Position numbers and translations under genes: made by a program
Shown here: positions 1 to 11,010 of the stretch, in pieces
How positions within the stretch are numbered: position 1 is the stretch's first letter
How the letters are laid out: each line of letters starts with the position of its first letter
The notes under the pieces: model-generated
Database searches by the model: none
The model's input: only the letters and a program-made list of their open reading frames with translations
Told to the model about the DNA's origin: nothing
DNA from: Thuidium tamariscinum
Taxonomy: Eukaryota; Streptophyta; Bryopsida; Hypnales; Thuidiaceae
Length of the DNA: 64,000 nucleotides
Reading direction: 5' to 3'
Assembly (NCBI GenBank): GCA_947034885.2
Contig: OX344752.2
Span: 15,872,001 to 15,936,000 of the forward strand

Positions 1-2695
1 AGCCATCTGGTCTGTGTATATCAGATGCATATGTGTAATAGGTGCATTTCTCTCTTATACCACACGTAGATGAATTGAAATATTCTAGCTTTCATAGATA
101 CATGCCATACATCATAGGGCTTGACAACAACATCGTCTCCAATCTCACATAGCACTCCTCGTAGCATACACTTTTGGATGTGTATGTACACATATATTCC
201 CCAGCCTTCTACTTCAAAATGATGTTGTAAGAAGTTTCCTAGTACAGCATCAACTGGTTTGGGACGAGCTTTCCTACCCGTCTTTGTTCCTATTAAGATT
301 CCTTTTGAACAAGCCGTATATGAACATACTGTTCCTAATGTATTTTTTAACAACTTGTTGATTTTTGTAGCATCTTCTATGGAGGTGCAAGTTAAAAAGT
401 GTTTTTTGTGCCATTGTAGACAACGAGAAGTATCATAGTTGTTACAGTCTTCATTCAAGTACTCATGTATATGCAAATACTCATGAAGCTCAGTAAGTAC
501 TCTTTCTGACATATTTAATCCATCACTCTCTACACAAACACTCGCCCCTACATTTTGAAATTGTCTTTGACTATAGAACTCAACAAATGTTCGTTCCACT
601 TGTTTGTTATTGAAGTGAATGTTTTGATATTTCTGAACCTCTCTTTCATAAGGAAAACACCAATACACATCTGGGTGTCCAAATCTTAATACATCTTCTA
701 AGATGTGCCCTGCACCTGCAACATGTTCTAAAGGTCTTCCCATTGGTCTATGTAAATCTTCTAATAGAATTTGCCATGTCTGAAGCATTAGTCGCACATT
801 TTGTAGGTCTCTTGTTGTCCATCTGTCGATTTTGGTCTCATTGAAAAAATAATGTAAAATATCAATAAGACACAATCCCATGTCTAGAAGCTTTAGATCC
901 ATATGTTCTTGGTTCAATACATACAATACATTTTGTAACACCCATTGGATGAATTTTTGATTTTCTTCTGCCATAAAAGAATTGCTATACTCAAAGGGGT
1001 CATTTGGCCATCGCCCTCCCCGTAACTCACAAGGGCGTGCTTCTTACACTATCTGACACATTTCTTGTACTTTCCTCTTTCTGTCTACATCTTCTTCAAT
1101 CCATACAAACAACTTCTTGATGTATGATTTAAGAATATTTAAGCCCATAATATGCATTACGTCGTAAACAAGATCCAATGATAGATCAAATCCGTATAGG
1201 TGATACAATTTTCACAAAGGAGACTCTCCAGAAATACCAGTTGTTTGCCCATGACTAGTGAATGCACTTTTTGGTTGAAGAGACAATCAGTTCCATCCAC
1301 GTACAGCTTTCCATAATTCTGTAATACTTCGTCTTTCAGGAGGATGAAGAATCTGCTCACGATTACGACTAAATACATAATGACCATCTAACAACTCAGA
1401 ATGCATTTTGCACCTTCTACATGTAGACATTCCAAATAGTTTCAACTTCCCCATTTTGCATTGGGCTAGGTGGTCCCCTATAATAAGCATCAACATTGCT
1501 CTTATAGGGTTGTTTCTTGGTATGTTTGGAAAATGCTCTGTCATGAGAGAATATGGGTAGTTAACATTGAAACCATCATAATAAATATCATGCATCTCCT
1601 TCATAAATGGATCTAGTAGTTTCACTATTGATTCTTTAATTTTTTTGTCTACAACTATGTTTGCACCACCGGTTTTTGGAAAAAATGTTGTTGGAATGAA
1701 AAGCACCGGAATGAGTTCAATAGGACTTGTTCCTGCATTCAAGATGGCTACTTCTAAGACCTAGCTACTTCGGGTCATCGGGTGTGGCGCTTTGAAACTG
1801 TAAATCCATCCCAATGAGCTGCTAATGCTACATTTCTTGGATCTCCACGTATCATTTTCTTCTCAGATGATACCTTTTCCAAACAATTCCAACAATCAAA
1901 ATTATACAATTTTGATTCTTCATTCCATGCACAAATCAAATAATCACTTTTGTATGAAAATGAGCTATGTGCCATTCCACAGCTCTTGCAAAATATTGGT
2001 AATTCCCACTCACGTTCAGGATTCCACCAATCTGTTAAATTTTCATCTTACCTCCATTCCAAAAATCTTTAATGGATGGAGAGACTTCATTCATAGACTT
2101 TCCTAGCCAACAATCTTTTTTGTTCCAAAGACTTAACATTTTTTCAGAATACAACTTTGAACGCATAATATTTTGTAGTTGATTTCCAATTGGCAAATAA
2201 TCTATTGGAATCATGTTTTTCCTAATAGTATTGCACATTGTACATGTTTCAACATGGATATAACAATCTCGTTTAATTCTTGGTGGATTGCATGTACACT
2301 TGACAACCTTGTGTCCTTCATATGTATCTTCAGCACTAGGGTCAAGGATGATAGCGTCGTGTACATTTTCTTCAGTTGATCCAATGCACATTCAGTACCT
2401 CCTAGGTTCAACCATTCTTCTATTCTTGTACATCTTCATTAATTTTTTCCAAGTGTTGACAACTTGTCCTTCATGCAATTTTCCTTTCCATTCTCCATCC
2501 ATGTGTTTGAAGATGGCTCCAAATTTTGGCTCCACTCCATGAGGATCTTCAGGACTCAATCCATCAAATAAATGGCGCATGATGGAATCTTGGCATGAAA
2601 TTGGACAATTAAAAGAATCCCAATCACTTTGCATTTTAAAGAAATCATGTCTTATAGCATTCACAGAGCGCTCACCAAATTCTTCCCTTGCCATG
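1..2695 (-). pseudogene. EnSpm/CACTA TNP2-like transposase, core and C-terminal part, decayed
   Basis: This is the remains of a CACTA (EnSpm) transposase read right to left. Reading down the coordinates: a segment from 2695 to 2392, an in-frame TGA, a segment to about 2046, a frameshift in an A-rich run, then a stretch ending in DPRNVALAAHWDGF (about 1800-1840). TNP2 proteins have a DPRN...DGF block at this place. After another frameshift and a stop comes a segment at 1742-1287, a frameshift near 1300, and the motif YDVMHI near 1160, matching the DVMHIEKN block of TNP2. The frame then continues through one TAA (near 1036) into the 317-residue segment that ends at 21, where a DUF4218-like stretch lies. 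Cys/His-rich patches (CTCNPPRIKRDC) sit between. In total there are at least three frameshifts and four stops, so it is inactive. Its N-terminus is the separate piece at 6230-6713. Confidence 0.72.
2691..2695. repeat. Target-site duplication CCATG, left copy
   Basis: CCATG here and at 6230-6234 flank the element at 2696-6229. Removing the element plus one copy joins the two transposase pieces in frame (NDM then AREEF on the minus strand), which supports the boundary call. Confidence 0.75.
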
Positions 2696-3054
2696 TGTGG
2701 GCGCTTCATTCCCACCCTTGGAATTAAGCGATCACAACCAGGCTCTGGTCCTAATGATTCTACTACCTACGGGTGTCTAAGCATCAATCCATTGTACCTT
2801 CCAAGCAATGGATCTTCTTTATTAACCTACTTGTCTTAATGTGTGTTTTGGTCCTACTTAGGCGTGGTTCCCTGCTCTACTCGTTTCGTTCTCTTGTCCT
2901 ACTTTTATGCCTTATGTCTGATTTTAGGCTATTCTACGTGTTCGTCTTTGTTTTTAATCTATTCTATGTATTTGTCTTTGTTTGGGTCTACTCTACGTCT
3001 TTGTATTTTTATCCTATTCTATGTATTGGTATTTATCTTAACCTACTTCTATGT

Positions 3055-3225
3055 ATTTTAATTTGATACCTCTACTCTACGTAGTTGTCTTGTTCTACTT
3101 CTACTCTACGTATTTTAATTTGATACCTCTACTCTACGTAGTTGTCTTGGTCCAATTCTACTCTACGTATTTTAATTGGATACCTCTACTCTACGTAGTT
3201 GTCTTGATCTACGTCTACTCTACAT
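3055..3225. repeat. Tandem repeat, 57 bp unit, 3 copies
   Basis: Three consecutive 57 bp units, each containing GATACCTCTACTCTACGTAG (GGATACC... in the third) and then GTTGTCTTG. Degenerate shorter relatives (TCTACGT or TCTATGT followed by ..GTCTTTG) extend left to about 2880. It lies inside the solo-LTR-like element. Confidence 0.85.
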
Positions 3226-3650
3226 ATTTGTCCCTTTTGCTTGCTCCTTTTAACTCATGGTTATTCCTTTATTTCAGTCCCTACTTGCTAATCACGGTTT
3301 CCTAATCACAACTGGTTCGTGGCCTTTAATTCTAACCGCTCGCTTACTCTAATCAATTGTACTAAAGAGAGAAGGGATTGGATTAAAGTTTAGGAACCCA
3401 CCTCTAGTATGTACGTGGCGGCCTCTCCTAGCTCCCTCGCTCCCCACGCCATGTCCACCATAGCCATCCTTCGGCTTCGATTGGGACCCAATTCCGTCCT
3501 TTTAATTATCCCCTTTCCGGGTGGATTTACAAATAGGCCTCTTTCCTAGGCCGGTTTATACTTCTACTATTTCCTAGACTACTTCCCCAAGCTACCCTTG
3601 TGGTTGGGTTTTGCTTTTTCCAAACTATGCTATCTCTTAAGTATTTTCTA

Positions 3651-3773
3651 ACTCTAACTATACTATCCCCTAAGTGTCTTCTTTCTAACCCCACTATACT
3701 ATCCCCTAAGTGTCTTTTTCCTAACCCCAACTATACTATCCCCTAAGCGTCTTGTTTTTTCTAACCCCAACTA
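3651..3773. repeat. Tandem repeat, about 43-46 bp unit, about 2.7 copies
   Basis: The core CTATACTATCCCCTAAG is repeated three times, each followed by a TGTCTT/CGTCTT stretch and CTAACCCC. It lies inside the LTR-like element and is not coding. Confidence 0.8.
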
Positions 3774-4342
3774 GTTTTTAGAAAGAAAGGCCCAAGGCCG
3801 AACCCCTGGACCCCGCCCGAACCTCTGGACCCTGTCCCGATACCCCTGACCCCATCCCATTACCCGGGGAGCCCGGGGTCTGCTACGGCCCTCGATGGGG
3901 AGGCCCAGCGGGTCTGCTGCGGCGCCCGACTGGGGGAACCCGGCTAGTCTAGCTGAGCGCTTGGCTGGGCTGGCTGGGATGGGTTGGTCTAGCTGAGCGT
4001 TGGCTGGGCTGGCCGGGCTCCTATTTTTCACAACTTTTGCCTAACAACTAGTCACATTCTTAAATAAACTAATTTAACCAGACCTATACTAAACTAAATG
4101 ACCATACAAGGATTCACCCAAAGGGGGGGTCCCTACATACCCCTCCAAGAAAGTTACTACTCTATTGTTGGATGCTAAACGTTGCATTAGTGCCAAATAT
4201 GTTGGATACTAAACATTGAGACTAGCTCAAAGATGGCCTCCTTTGACACCCTGCTAAGACTTAGGGAGTTCAAAGCTTCGCCGTGAGGGGAGGTTTTTGA
4301 CACATGACTAAGACTTCCTATCTTCCTAAAGATGGAGGGGGG

Positions 4343-4502
4343 TCATAGCTTCGCCATCCCCTATGGGACTAGCTTGCCCTTGTGCACAAGAGAAGAGGGA
4401 GGTAAGGAGTAATAATTGCCTATTCAAGAATAACGGTCAAAGCTTCGCCGTCCCCTATGGGACTAGCTTAACCTTGTACACAAGAGAAGAGGGAGAAAAG
4501 AT
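4343..4502. repeat. Direct repeat, 94 bp period
   Basis: The units starting at 4343 and 4437 share GCTTCGCC.TCCCCTATGG, then GACTAGCTT, then CACAAGAGAAGAGGGAG. A third, shorter relative (AAAGCTTCGCCGTGAGGGG) lies at 4272. It is part of the LTR-like element, close to its predicted promoter. Confidence 0.75.
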
Positions 4503-4829
4503 GGGTACAAGTTGCAACATACTCTCTAAGTTACCTCCCAAGTTACCCCTCGGTTCCTCACAAGCCTCTCCCACAACAACATTCACTTGCTTACAATTCA
4601 AAAGGTGGCCCAACATCAATTAATAAAAGTTCCCACATAACTTGGGGGGGTCTCAAGTCCCTAAGTACAAACCACAAGAGCCAAGGGTGCAACAAACCCA
4701 AAACTATCAAAGGCTCCTTTGGCATCAAAAGCCAAAGGAAATCTGGCATAACCCGGGCCCAATAGTGCTCCTCCCTTAAATGGGTAGGAGTGAGAAAGAG
4801 AGAGAGAGAATGAGAGGACAATGCCGCCT

Positions 4830-4837
4830 CTTTTATA
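4830..4837 (-). promoter_or_regulatory. Candidate TATA box of the LTR-like element
   Basis: The minus strand reads GAGTATAAAAGAGGCGG, a good plant TATA box, followed by a CT-rich run (TCTCTCTCTCTTTCTC) typical of plant transcription starts. The position puts U3 at about 1.4 kb. Confidence 0.45.
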
Positions 4838-6198
4838 CTCAAAAGGGAGCAACACCCCCCTTAATCTACTAAGAATAACTAGATGAGGGAATTTAGGAGG
4901 TCCGTACATGTTTACCAATCCCAAATCTAACTATCCACCTAAAATCTACACAATTTGAATTGAGAAATTCAAATCTTACCTAACCTTACAAGAACTTGCA
5001 AAATCACCTCATTTACCTTCCCCAAAATCTACAAGTTCTCACATGGGAGGAGTTCCCATATGTTCCCACCTACTTAATTTGAAATTACTTACACCAAGCA
5101 CTTGGAGCCACCTCCACTAATTTTTTGAGGTGGTACTTGCTCCCACATGTGCCCGAAGTTCCCCACGCGTTCCATTCACGTTCCCTACGGCCATTGGGGC
5201 CAAAACTCCCCAAAAAAGCATTGGGGGGCCTTAAACCCCAATTTCTCCTCCATGTGTTGTCCCCAAAAGGCTAACTTTTGGAGTTTATCTCCAAATGGCG
5301 AACGGATTGCGCCATTGGGTCCGCAAGGCCATAATTAGCCAAGATAAACCCCTAACCCCTTACACTATGTCCCAATTCTCAAAGAATCTTGGTGTAAGTT
5401 GGGGTCAAAGTTGTGATAAATTCCCAACTTTTGGAGTTTGGCAATTTTGGACCCCAAACCTTCACCAATCTCTTAAGTAGATAGAGGGGGGTAGTAATAG
5501 ACCCAAGGTAGGCTTCATTCCGATGTCGTATGGCCCCGGTACGTCGGTCAACTACAGCTTCCGTCATTTAAATTGTCAGTTGGGGAGGAATGTTGCCGAT
5601 TCGGGATCTTCCAACTATCGATTTGTCTTGAAACTTAGGGAAGCGCTCCGTTGGTGTGAGACCGCCTCGTCGGATTTTTAGTGGGATTTTACCGCACTTT
5701 GGGATATTCTTTCGAATTCCCACCCAAAATCCACCGCGGTTGACCGTCTGGGAAAATATCCAAACAATGTCGAAAAATTCCCAAACTTTAGAGGGGACCA
5801 CCCATGGGATCCCCCCATGTGGATGCAAATCTGCATCCCCACTACGTGCTCCTAGAATTAGGAAATTGCCCGGTACCTGCATTTCAAGGTTAGTATTCTG
5901 CCCGTATTCTCTTCGATGTTATGGGGAGTGGAAGATTCCCTCTAGATTCCCCCATGAGGACTTCTTAGCCTAGAAAGGGCCTTTTTAGACTTCTTACCCT
6001 AATCCTGCACATCACTATTAGTTTGGCGTCTATTTAGCTAAGACAAGGCCCGTTTTGGAAGTAAACTATCCTAAACCCTCTCTAATGACCCAATGGCACA
6101 TTGGTATGTGTAATGCCAATACCGGTTTAATGCCCTTTTGTGGGTTTTATAAGCCTAATTACGCCTTAGTTTACGTAGGAATTCGAAAAAAGAACCCG

Positions 6199-6228
6199 TG
6201 AGTCCCTGGTGACAAATCGGGGACTCAC
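6199..6228. repeat. Terminal hairpin of the LTR-like element
   Basis: GTGAGTCCC (6199-6207) and GGGACTCAC (6220-6228) form a perfect 9 bp stem with a 12-base loop, exactly at the 5' end of the element. Confidence 0.7.
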
Positions 6229-6229
6229 A

Positions 6230-6713
6230 CCATGTCATTTCTCCCTTCATCCCCTACATCACCCATTTCATCGCCAACTATGTCATCATCCATAGTATCT
6301 CTGGGCACATTGGTCTCTAAGTCACTTGCCATGTCATTTGCAATGTCACTTTCTAAATCATTTGCAATGTCATTTGCCAAATTGGCTACTGGATCATTTA
6401 TCACATTAATGGTTTCTTCACTTTCACTTGATTCATCATGGGCTCTATTATATATATATTCTAGGTTTCTAGTAGAATCCATATTTTCTTCGACTTCCAA
6501 TGCATTAAAAATACGTGGTGCATCAAGCGCATGTTGCTCATTCAATCTATTTTCACGGAAATATGCACATCTCTCAACTTCAACTTTGTGCCTGTCATAG
6601 GTAGCTTTCCAAACCCGCTTCCCTCCAAAACAATGGAACCAACATTTGCACAATACCGATCTAGGTCTTCTTGGAGCTCTTGCCATTACAACAATGTTCA
6701 ATTTCAAAATCAA
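6230..6713 (-). pseudogene. CACTA TNP2-like transposase, N-terminal part
   Basis: This is an open frame of about 161 residues starting at an ATG at 6713. It begins with a basic segment (ARAPRRPRSVLCKC) with Cys, His and Gly-Gly-Lys residues, like the Cys/His-containing N-terminus of CACTA transposases. It then turns very acidic, with repeats of DIANDLESD type. The present stop lies in the inserted LTR-like element. Taking that insertion out joins this frame to the piece starting at 2695, so both belong to one transposase gene transcribed leftward. The family assignment rests mainly on that downstream piece. Confidence 0.6.
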
Positions 6714-7295
6714 ATGTATAACAGATTCTAAAGATGAATAGAGATAATATATTTCTTAAATTTGATGTTCTTATAATTTGAAGTTATTAGTTTTTTGTTA
6801 TTTTTATCATTATATATAATGATTTTTTTATTCTTTTTATTTTTTGAACTACTAAAAGTGCAAAAAAAATAAATTTTTCTGAACTTGTGTATGATGAATA
6901 CATTTAAAGTAAATGCATTACTAGATACATTATAAAATTGAATATTGAAAAAGGGACTTGCTATTTAAAATTCTAAAGTAAAAATTACTTTACTGTAGTC
7001 AATATTTTATTTTAATCAACTTCAAGTGAATGCACTACTATTTATTTTGTATCCGCGAGTTGTTCTATTAATTTTAGTCCTAGTACTACTTCAAGCAAAG
7101 AAAAAGTTGAATTACAAATAAAGTAAAAGGTTAAGTTCTTCTAAACCTTATATAAAGGAAGGAAGGAAGTCCAATAACACCAATATCTAATTGATATATA
7201 CTATTGAATGAAATATATTTTTGTAATAGTTGAAGTGCAATACATTATTTGTCATTTGATTCAGTTGTTTAAATTTCTTTTTTCTCTCACTATCT
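6714..7295. promoter_or_regulatory. Shared AT-rich intergenic region of two head-to-head transposon genes
   Basis: About 580 bp separates the leftward transposase start (6713) from the rightward zinc-ribbon ORF (7296). It is AT-rich and contains TATATAAAG at 7149-7157, about 140 bp before the rightward ATG, and TATATATAATG near 6813 that could serve the leftward gene. No ORF or structural RNA is visible. Confidence 0.4.
7149..7157 (+). promoter_or_regulatory. Candidate TATA box for the rightward zinc-ribbon gene
   Basis: TATATAAAG followed by GGAAGGAAGGAAG. It lies 139 bp before the ATG at 7296, a reasonable plant promoter distance. Confidence 0.4.
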
Positions 7296-7574
7296 ATGGC
7301 AACAATTACAGTAGTTTGCTCTCGTTGTCATCACAAAATTGCAAAAAAGTCTTACAAATATTGTCCCATGTGTGGGAACTATCGTCTGCCGTTTGCAATT
7401 GATAGTTCTTCCACAGATGAATTAGAAGATGGCAATACTACTAGAACTAGTAGACCACGTAGTTTACCAATCCCCACATATGAACAAATATATATTCATC
7501 ACCCACGGACTTTGAAAGAGGAGGGAAAATTATATGGGAAGAAGTTCCTGTCAACATACTACATTGATGAATAA
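7296..7574 (+). CDS. Small zinc-ribbon protein, first exon of a transposon accessory gene
   Basis: An ORF of 92 residues. The first 30 residues hold two CxxC knuckles (CSRC, then CPMC about 14 residues later), a zinc-ribbon pattern for binding DNA or RNA. A Ser/Thr/Asp-rich linker and a YEQIYIHHPRTLKEEGKLYG stretch follow. The frame ends at a TAA. Overlapping frames to 7737 (ending KKIQMP) look like a continuation after a frameshift or a small intron, with a helical, charged character. I do not recognise the protein. Its position, head-to-head with the CACTA transposase and broken by the hAT element further on, suggests the second gene of the same CACTA element, like a TNPA-type DNA-binding partner. 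That role is inference. Confidence 0.5.
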   Translation: MATITVVCSRCHHKIAKKSYKYCPMCGNYRLPFAIDSSSTDELEDGNTTRTSRPRSLPIPTYEQIYIHHPRTLKEEGKLYGKKFLSTYYIDE

Positions 7575-7737
7575 TCAACAGAAGGCAAAAACTTGGCTAC
7601 AAGAAAAAGACTTCTTGGATCAAAATCAAACAAGGAATCGAGAGGCAGGGAGGGTTGCTCTCAAAGCAATGTGTGAAGCTAAGTCAAAGGACATGGAATT
7701 GTTGGATTTCAAGAAGATCCAAATGCCGTGACGACCA
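7575..7737 (+). pseudogene. Continuation of the accessory gene, shifted frame
   Basis: Another frame (open from about 7534 to a TGA at 7732) encodes a charged helical stretch with KTWLQEKDFLDQNQ and EAGRVALKAMCEAKSK. Such Gln/Lys/Glu-rich helices are common in the second ORFs of CACTA elements. Whether it is joined to 7296-7574 by splicing or by a sequence lesion cannot be decided here. Confidence 0.35.
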
Positions 7738-7974
7738 AAAGAAATTTACAACTACTTATTGGAGCATACGGAGAATTTAAACAAATACAACAAGAACAAA
7801 ATGAAGAAAAAAGCAGAAGTGAATTAATTTTAACATCATCAATGGTTTTTTGTAATTGCATATCTTTTATAACATTTACTCTAATGTTTTGTTATTACAT
7901 ATAAATACAATAAGTTGCAAGTGTTCCATCATGTTTTAAGTTGTATGTGAAATGTGCATTAACATTTTTCTAGT

Positions 7975-7982
7975 GTTTGATG
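7975..7982. repeat. 8 bp target-site duplication GTTTGATG, left copy
   Basis: GTTTGATG is repeated at 11302-11309, directly outside both ends of the 7983-11301 element. The 8 bp length is diagnostic of hAT transposition. Confidence 0.8.
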
Positions 7983-8317
7983 CAGGGTTGATGAATTGCC
8001 ACGTCCGGAGCAAAATCACGTCCAAAATCCAGACGTCCTGACACACCGGGCGCATGCGTCGGCAGACGGCGGGCGCCGTCCGAGGGACGGCGGACGGGCG
8101 GACGGAGGAGCGAATGGTCGAGATGAAGCGAACGGGCAGACACGCGGACGGGCGGACGGACGAGCGAACGGTCGAGATGGAGCAAACCGGCGGATGCACG
8201 AACGGACTAAAAATGTGTTATCCGAGACTCCAAGTGTCTGTGGGATTTTAAAATTATATTACAAGTCCTTTGTGACTAACCACACTACCACAGTAATCTC
8301 TAAAATTGAGGTTAGTA
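7983..8317 (+). repeat. Left terminal inverted repeat of the hAT element
   Basis: It is the reverse complement of 10999-11301. It starts CAGGGTTGA. Between 8060 and 8210 it holds two copies of a GC-rich segment containing GCGAA.GGTCGAGATG plus GGCGGACGG runs, and it ends ATTGAGGTTAGTA. It differs from its partner mainly in the outer 100 bp and in the number of GGAC units. Confidence 0.85.
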
Positions 8318-10238
8318 TCATTACGTGTCATTATTCTATGTTAAATATGTTAAATAATTTAGATTTTCTTATCCTACCAAACCTAATAGTTCTAATTGTC
8401 TATGTTTTTGAAAATCACAATTAATTTTTTTCTTTAAACTTTTTCTCCTAGAATCTCACTTGTACCTTACAATGCCCAATAAAGAAGATTGTGCATGACT
8501 TTTATATCACTTGTCCAAATAAAATGAATCTAAGGTATCTATATAGACAAAAATTTAATGTGCGAGAAAAAATAAATAAAAATAAAAATAAAAATTATGG
8601 TTTTGAAATTCCTTTTCGTTGTCTACTCTCCCTAATTTTGAGAAGAACTTTTGTTTGTAGACATACTTTGTATTCTTGCCCATCAATTGAGGAAAAAATT
8701 TATTCCTATAAAGACAATCAATTTTTCTATCTTCAAAAAGAGTTTCTGAATATCATGACAAAAAATTAAAAAATGAGACTATTGGTACCTTCTCAAAATC
8801 CAAGGTGTCTCTCCAAAGGACAAATGGTCCTTCAAACATTAATACTACACAAATTCTATGTTTGACTTTTGTAATACTTTAGGAGCTTATGAGGACATAG
8901 GTCATACTCTATTTTTATTTTCTCGAATACAACACCATCTCATGATCTCATCTAACATCTAGTGAAATAGCTTGTACAATTATAGTACAACAATATTGAT
9001 TCTTTCAATTAGGCATGCACCCTTAGGCCTAAGGCCTAAACCTACATTTAGGAAAATCCTTCAAATCACTAAATATATATTTGACAATTCCATATTATAA
9101 TAGAATAATATCATGACATCGTTTTTAATGTAGAAAGACATTACAAATGTATATGTATGAAGTCTAATAAATATTGATTGATTATTGTACATGATTATCA
9201 GTGGTTATTACATTTGAAGATCAATCTCCTTTTTTACTCCCTAGACACCAATATTTTTGAAATGCAATATATTGTTGATGGCTTATAACTTACGATGTAC
9301 ATATAGGTGAAAGAGTATACAATAAAAACTTCAATTATATTTTGTTATATGAATGTAATATTTAACCTTGACCTATTATAGTATATCATGTTAAATTACA
9401 TTAAAGTATTTCAATTGTTTTCAACAACATCTTCTAATAGAATAATAAAATGATATAATAGAAATGATTTATTTATTTCTTGTAGAATGTATACTTTGGT
9501 GTTTTGAATTATCAATGCATTTTACAATATAAGTACAAAACCAAAAGAAACACTTCAATCTTTAGATCATATTTGAATGTTTCACTTTTGTATAGGTAGT
9601 AGTAATGTAGAATACTTCAAAGCCAAACAAAAATTAATGCCCTAAATCCCACAAAACATTCAAAAAACAAAATAAATGAGACTACATTTTACTAATGACA
9701 TTTAAAAAGAATTGAAAGTCAAATATATTGTACACATTGCACCAATGTTTTTGGTAAGTAATATACAATTTGAAGTTTGGATAGGGTTTAGGGTTTAGGG
9801 TTTAGAATGTAAATGTGTGGAGAAATAACTTGAATTACCATTTTGTGCATTCATACTACATTGGATACTTCCACCATTCAATAACTGTCAGTTCAAGAAT
9901 GGAAGTGAACTGGTTTTTCTTAGAATCCAATGTTCTTGCACTTGAGGACTTTCAAAATTCTAAAACATTGAATACATAGTGAACAAACTCAACAAAGAGT
10001 CAAGTGTTTTGGCGAGCGGGCGAACGTGCCGACGGTCAAGATGGAGTGGACGGGCGGACGATTGGACAATCGGACGGACAAGATAAAGTGGAGTGCCACC
10101 CATCCACCACAATGCCACACCACGTCAACGCAGCTAAACTCAGAAACCAACTACATTTTACAAGGCAAAATTCAGACGGATGGACGACCGAGCAGTCAAT
10201 CAAACGAGCTGTCAAATACAAGCAAGTAGTTAAACTTC

Positions 10239-10625
10239 ATGTGTATTTGAGGTGTGCTTGAGATAGATCTAAAGCACACCTTAAGCACATTTTGAATCCT
10301 CTCATTCAATTTGAAGCAAAATAAATATTCAAAATCATGTTTTAAAGAAGAAAGTAAAAGTGTGCTTTAAGTGTACTTGAAGTAGACCTCAAGCGCACCT
10401 TAAGCACATTTTTAATCTTCTCATTGAATGTAAAGTAAAATAAATTTTAAAAATAATGTATTCAATGAAAAATGTAAAAGTGCCACACAAGCACACCTCA
10501 AGTGCATTTTTAATCCTATCATTGAATTAGAAGCAAATTTTTTTTTTAAAATAGTATGTTCAATAAAGAAAGTAAAAGTGTGTGGATGTGTACTTGAGAT
10601 AGACTTCAAGTAAACCTCAACACAC
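10239..10625. repeat. Tandem repeat, about 120 bp unit, 3 to 3.5 copies
   Basis: Units carry a GTGTGCTTTAAGTGTACTTGA-type start (GTGTGCTTGAGATAG in the first), then CAAGCGCACCTTAAGCACA, then TTTTAATC..CTCATTGAAT and GAAAGTAAAAG. The third unit is shortened. It is internal to the hAT element. Confidence 0.75.
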
Positions 10626-10685
10626 TTTTCCTTTTTTTAGGATTTAGGACCGAAACTTGGTGGGTTTTGGGCTGAAACTTAATGG

Positions 10686-11010
10686 GTTTCGGTTCCAAAT
10701 TGGGTTAGTGCAATTAGTGACAAAGGATTTTTTTTCTATAATATGAATATGTCACTAACCATACTAACCTCAATTTTGGGGCTTAGTGTACTTAGTGACA
10801 AACTTAAGGATTTTCTTTCCCAATGTGCCATGTATTAGTAATAGTATTAACCTCGATTTTTGGAATTAGTGTACTTTGTCACAAAGGATTGTTTTCCACA
10901 ATATGAATATGTAACTAACCATACTAACCCAAATTTTGGGGCTTAGTGTGCTTAGTGACAAAGGATTTATTTTCCAATGTGCCATACATTAGTAATAGTA
11001 CTAACCTCAA
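10686..11010. repeat. Tandem repeat, about 165 bp unit, 2 copies
   Basis: Both units contain TTAGTG..ACAAAGGATT, CAATATGAATATGT(C/A)ACT, CATACTAACC, TTTTGGGGCTTAGTGT and AATGTGCCAT. The last part grades into the inner end of the right terminal inverted repeat, so the repeat probably arose from it. Confidence 0.75.

Larger units (their letters stand above)
2696..6229 (-). mobile_element. Solo-LTR-like insertion (3.53 kb) inside the CACTA transposase
   Basis: On the minus strand the element starts TGTGAGTCCCC and ends GCGCCCACA, so it has the TG...CA ends of an LTR, and it is flanked by 5 bp duplications (CCATG). No gag, pol or integrase ORF is present, and neither end is repeated inside the element, so I read it as one very long solo LTR rather than a full retrotransposon. 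Supporting features are a TATA box (TATAAAAG, minus, 4830-4837) followed by a pyrimidine-rich stretch, as expected at a U3/R boundary, and three internal tandem-repeat blocks. The alternative is a non-autonomous element with 5 bp duplications from another class. The small ORFs inside look like noise. Confidence 0.65.

Noticed and set aside
7983..8317. GGAC arrays as a CRISPR-like or satellite array
   Set aside because: Repeats are short, irregular and part of an inverted terminal repeat; no spacers.
8491..8769. ORF of 92 residues in the hAT element
   Set aside because: Lys/Asn/Tyr-rich AT-biased reading with no domain; not a transposase.
9785..9807. TTTAGGG repeats that could mark a telomere
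   Set aside because: Only three units, inside a hAT element; such short interstitial copies are common in plants.
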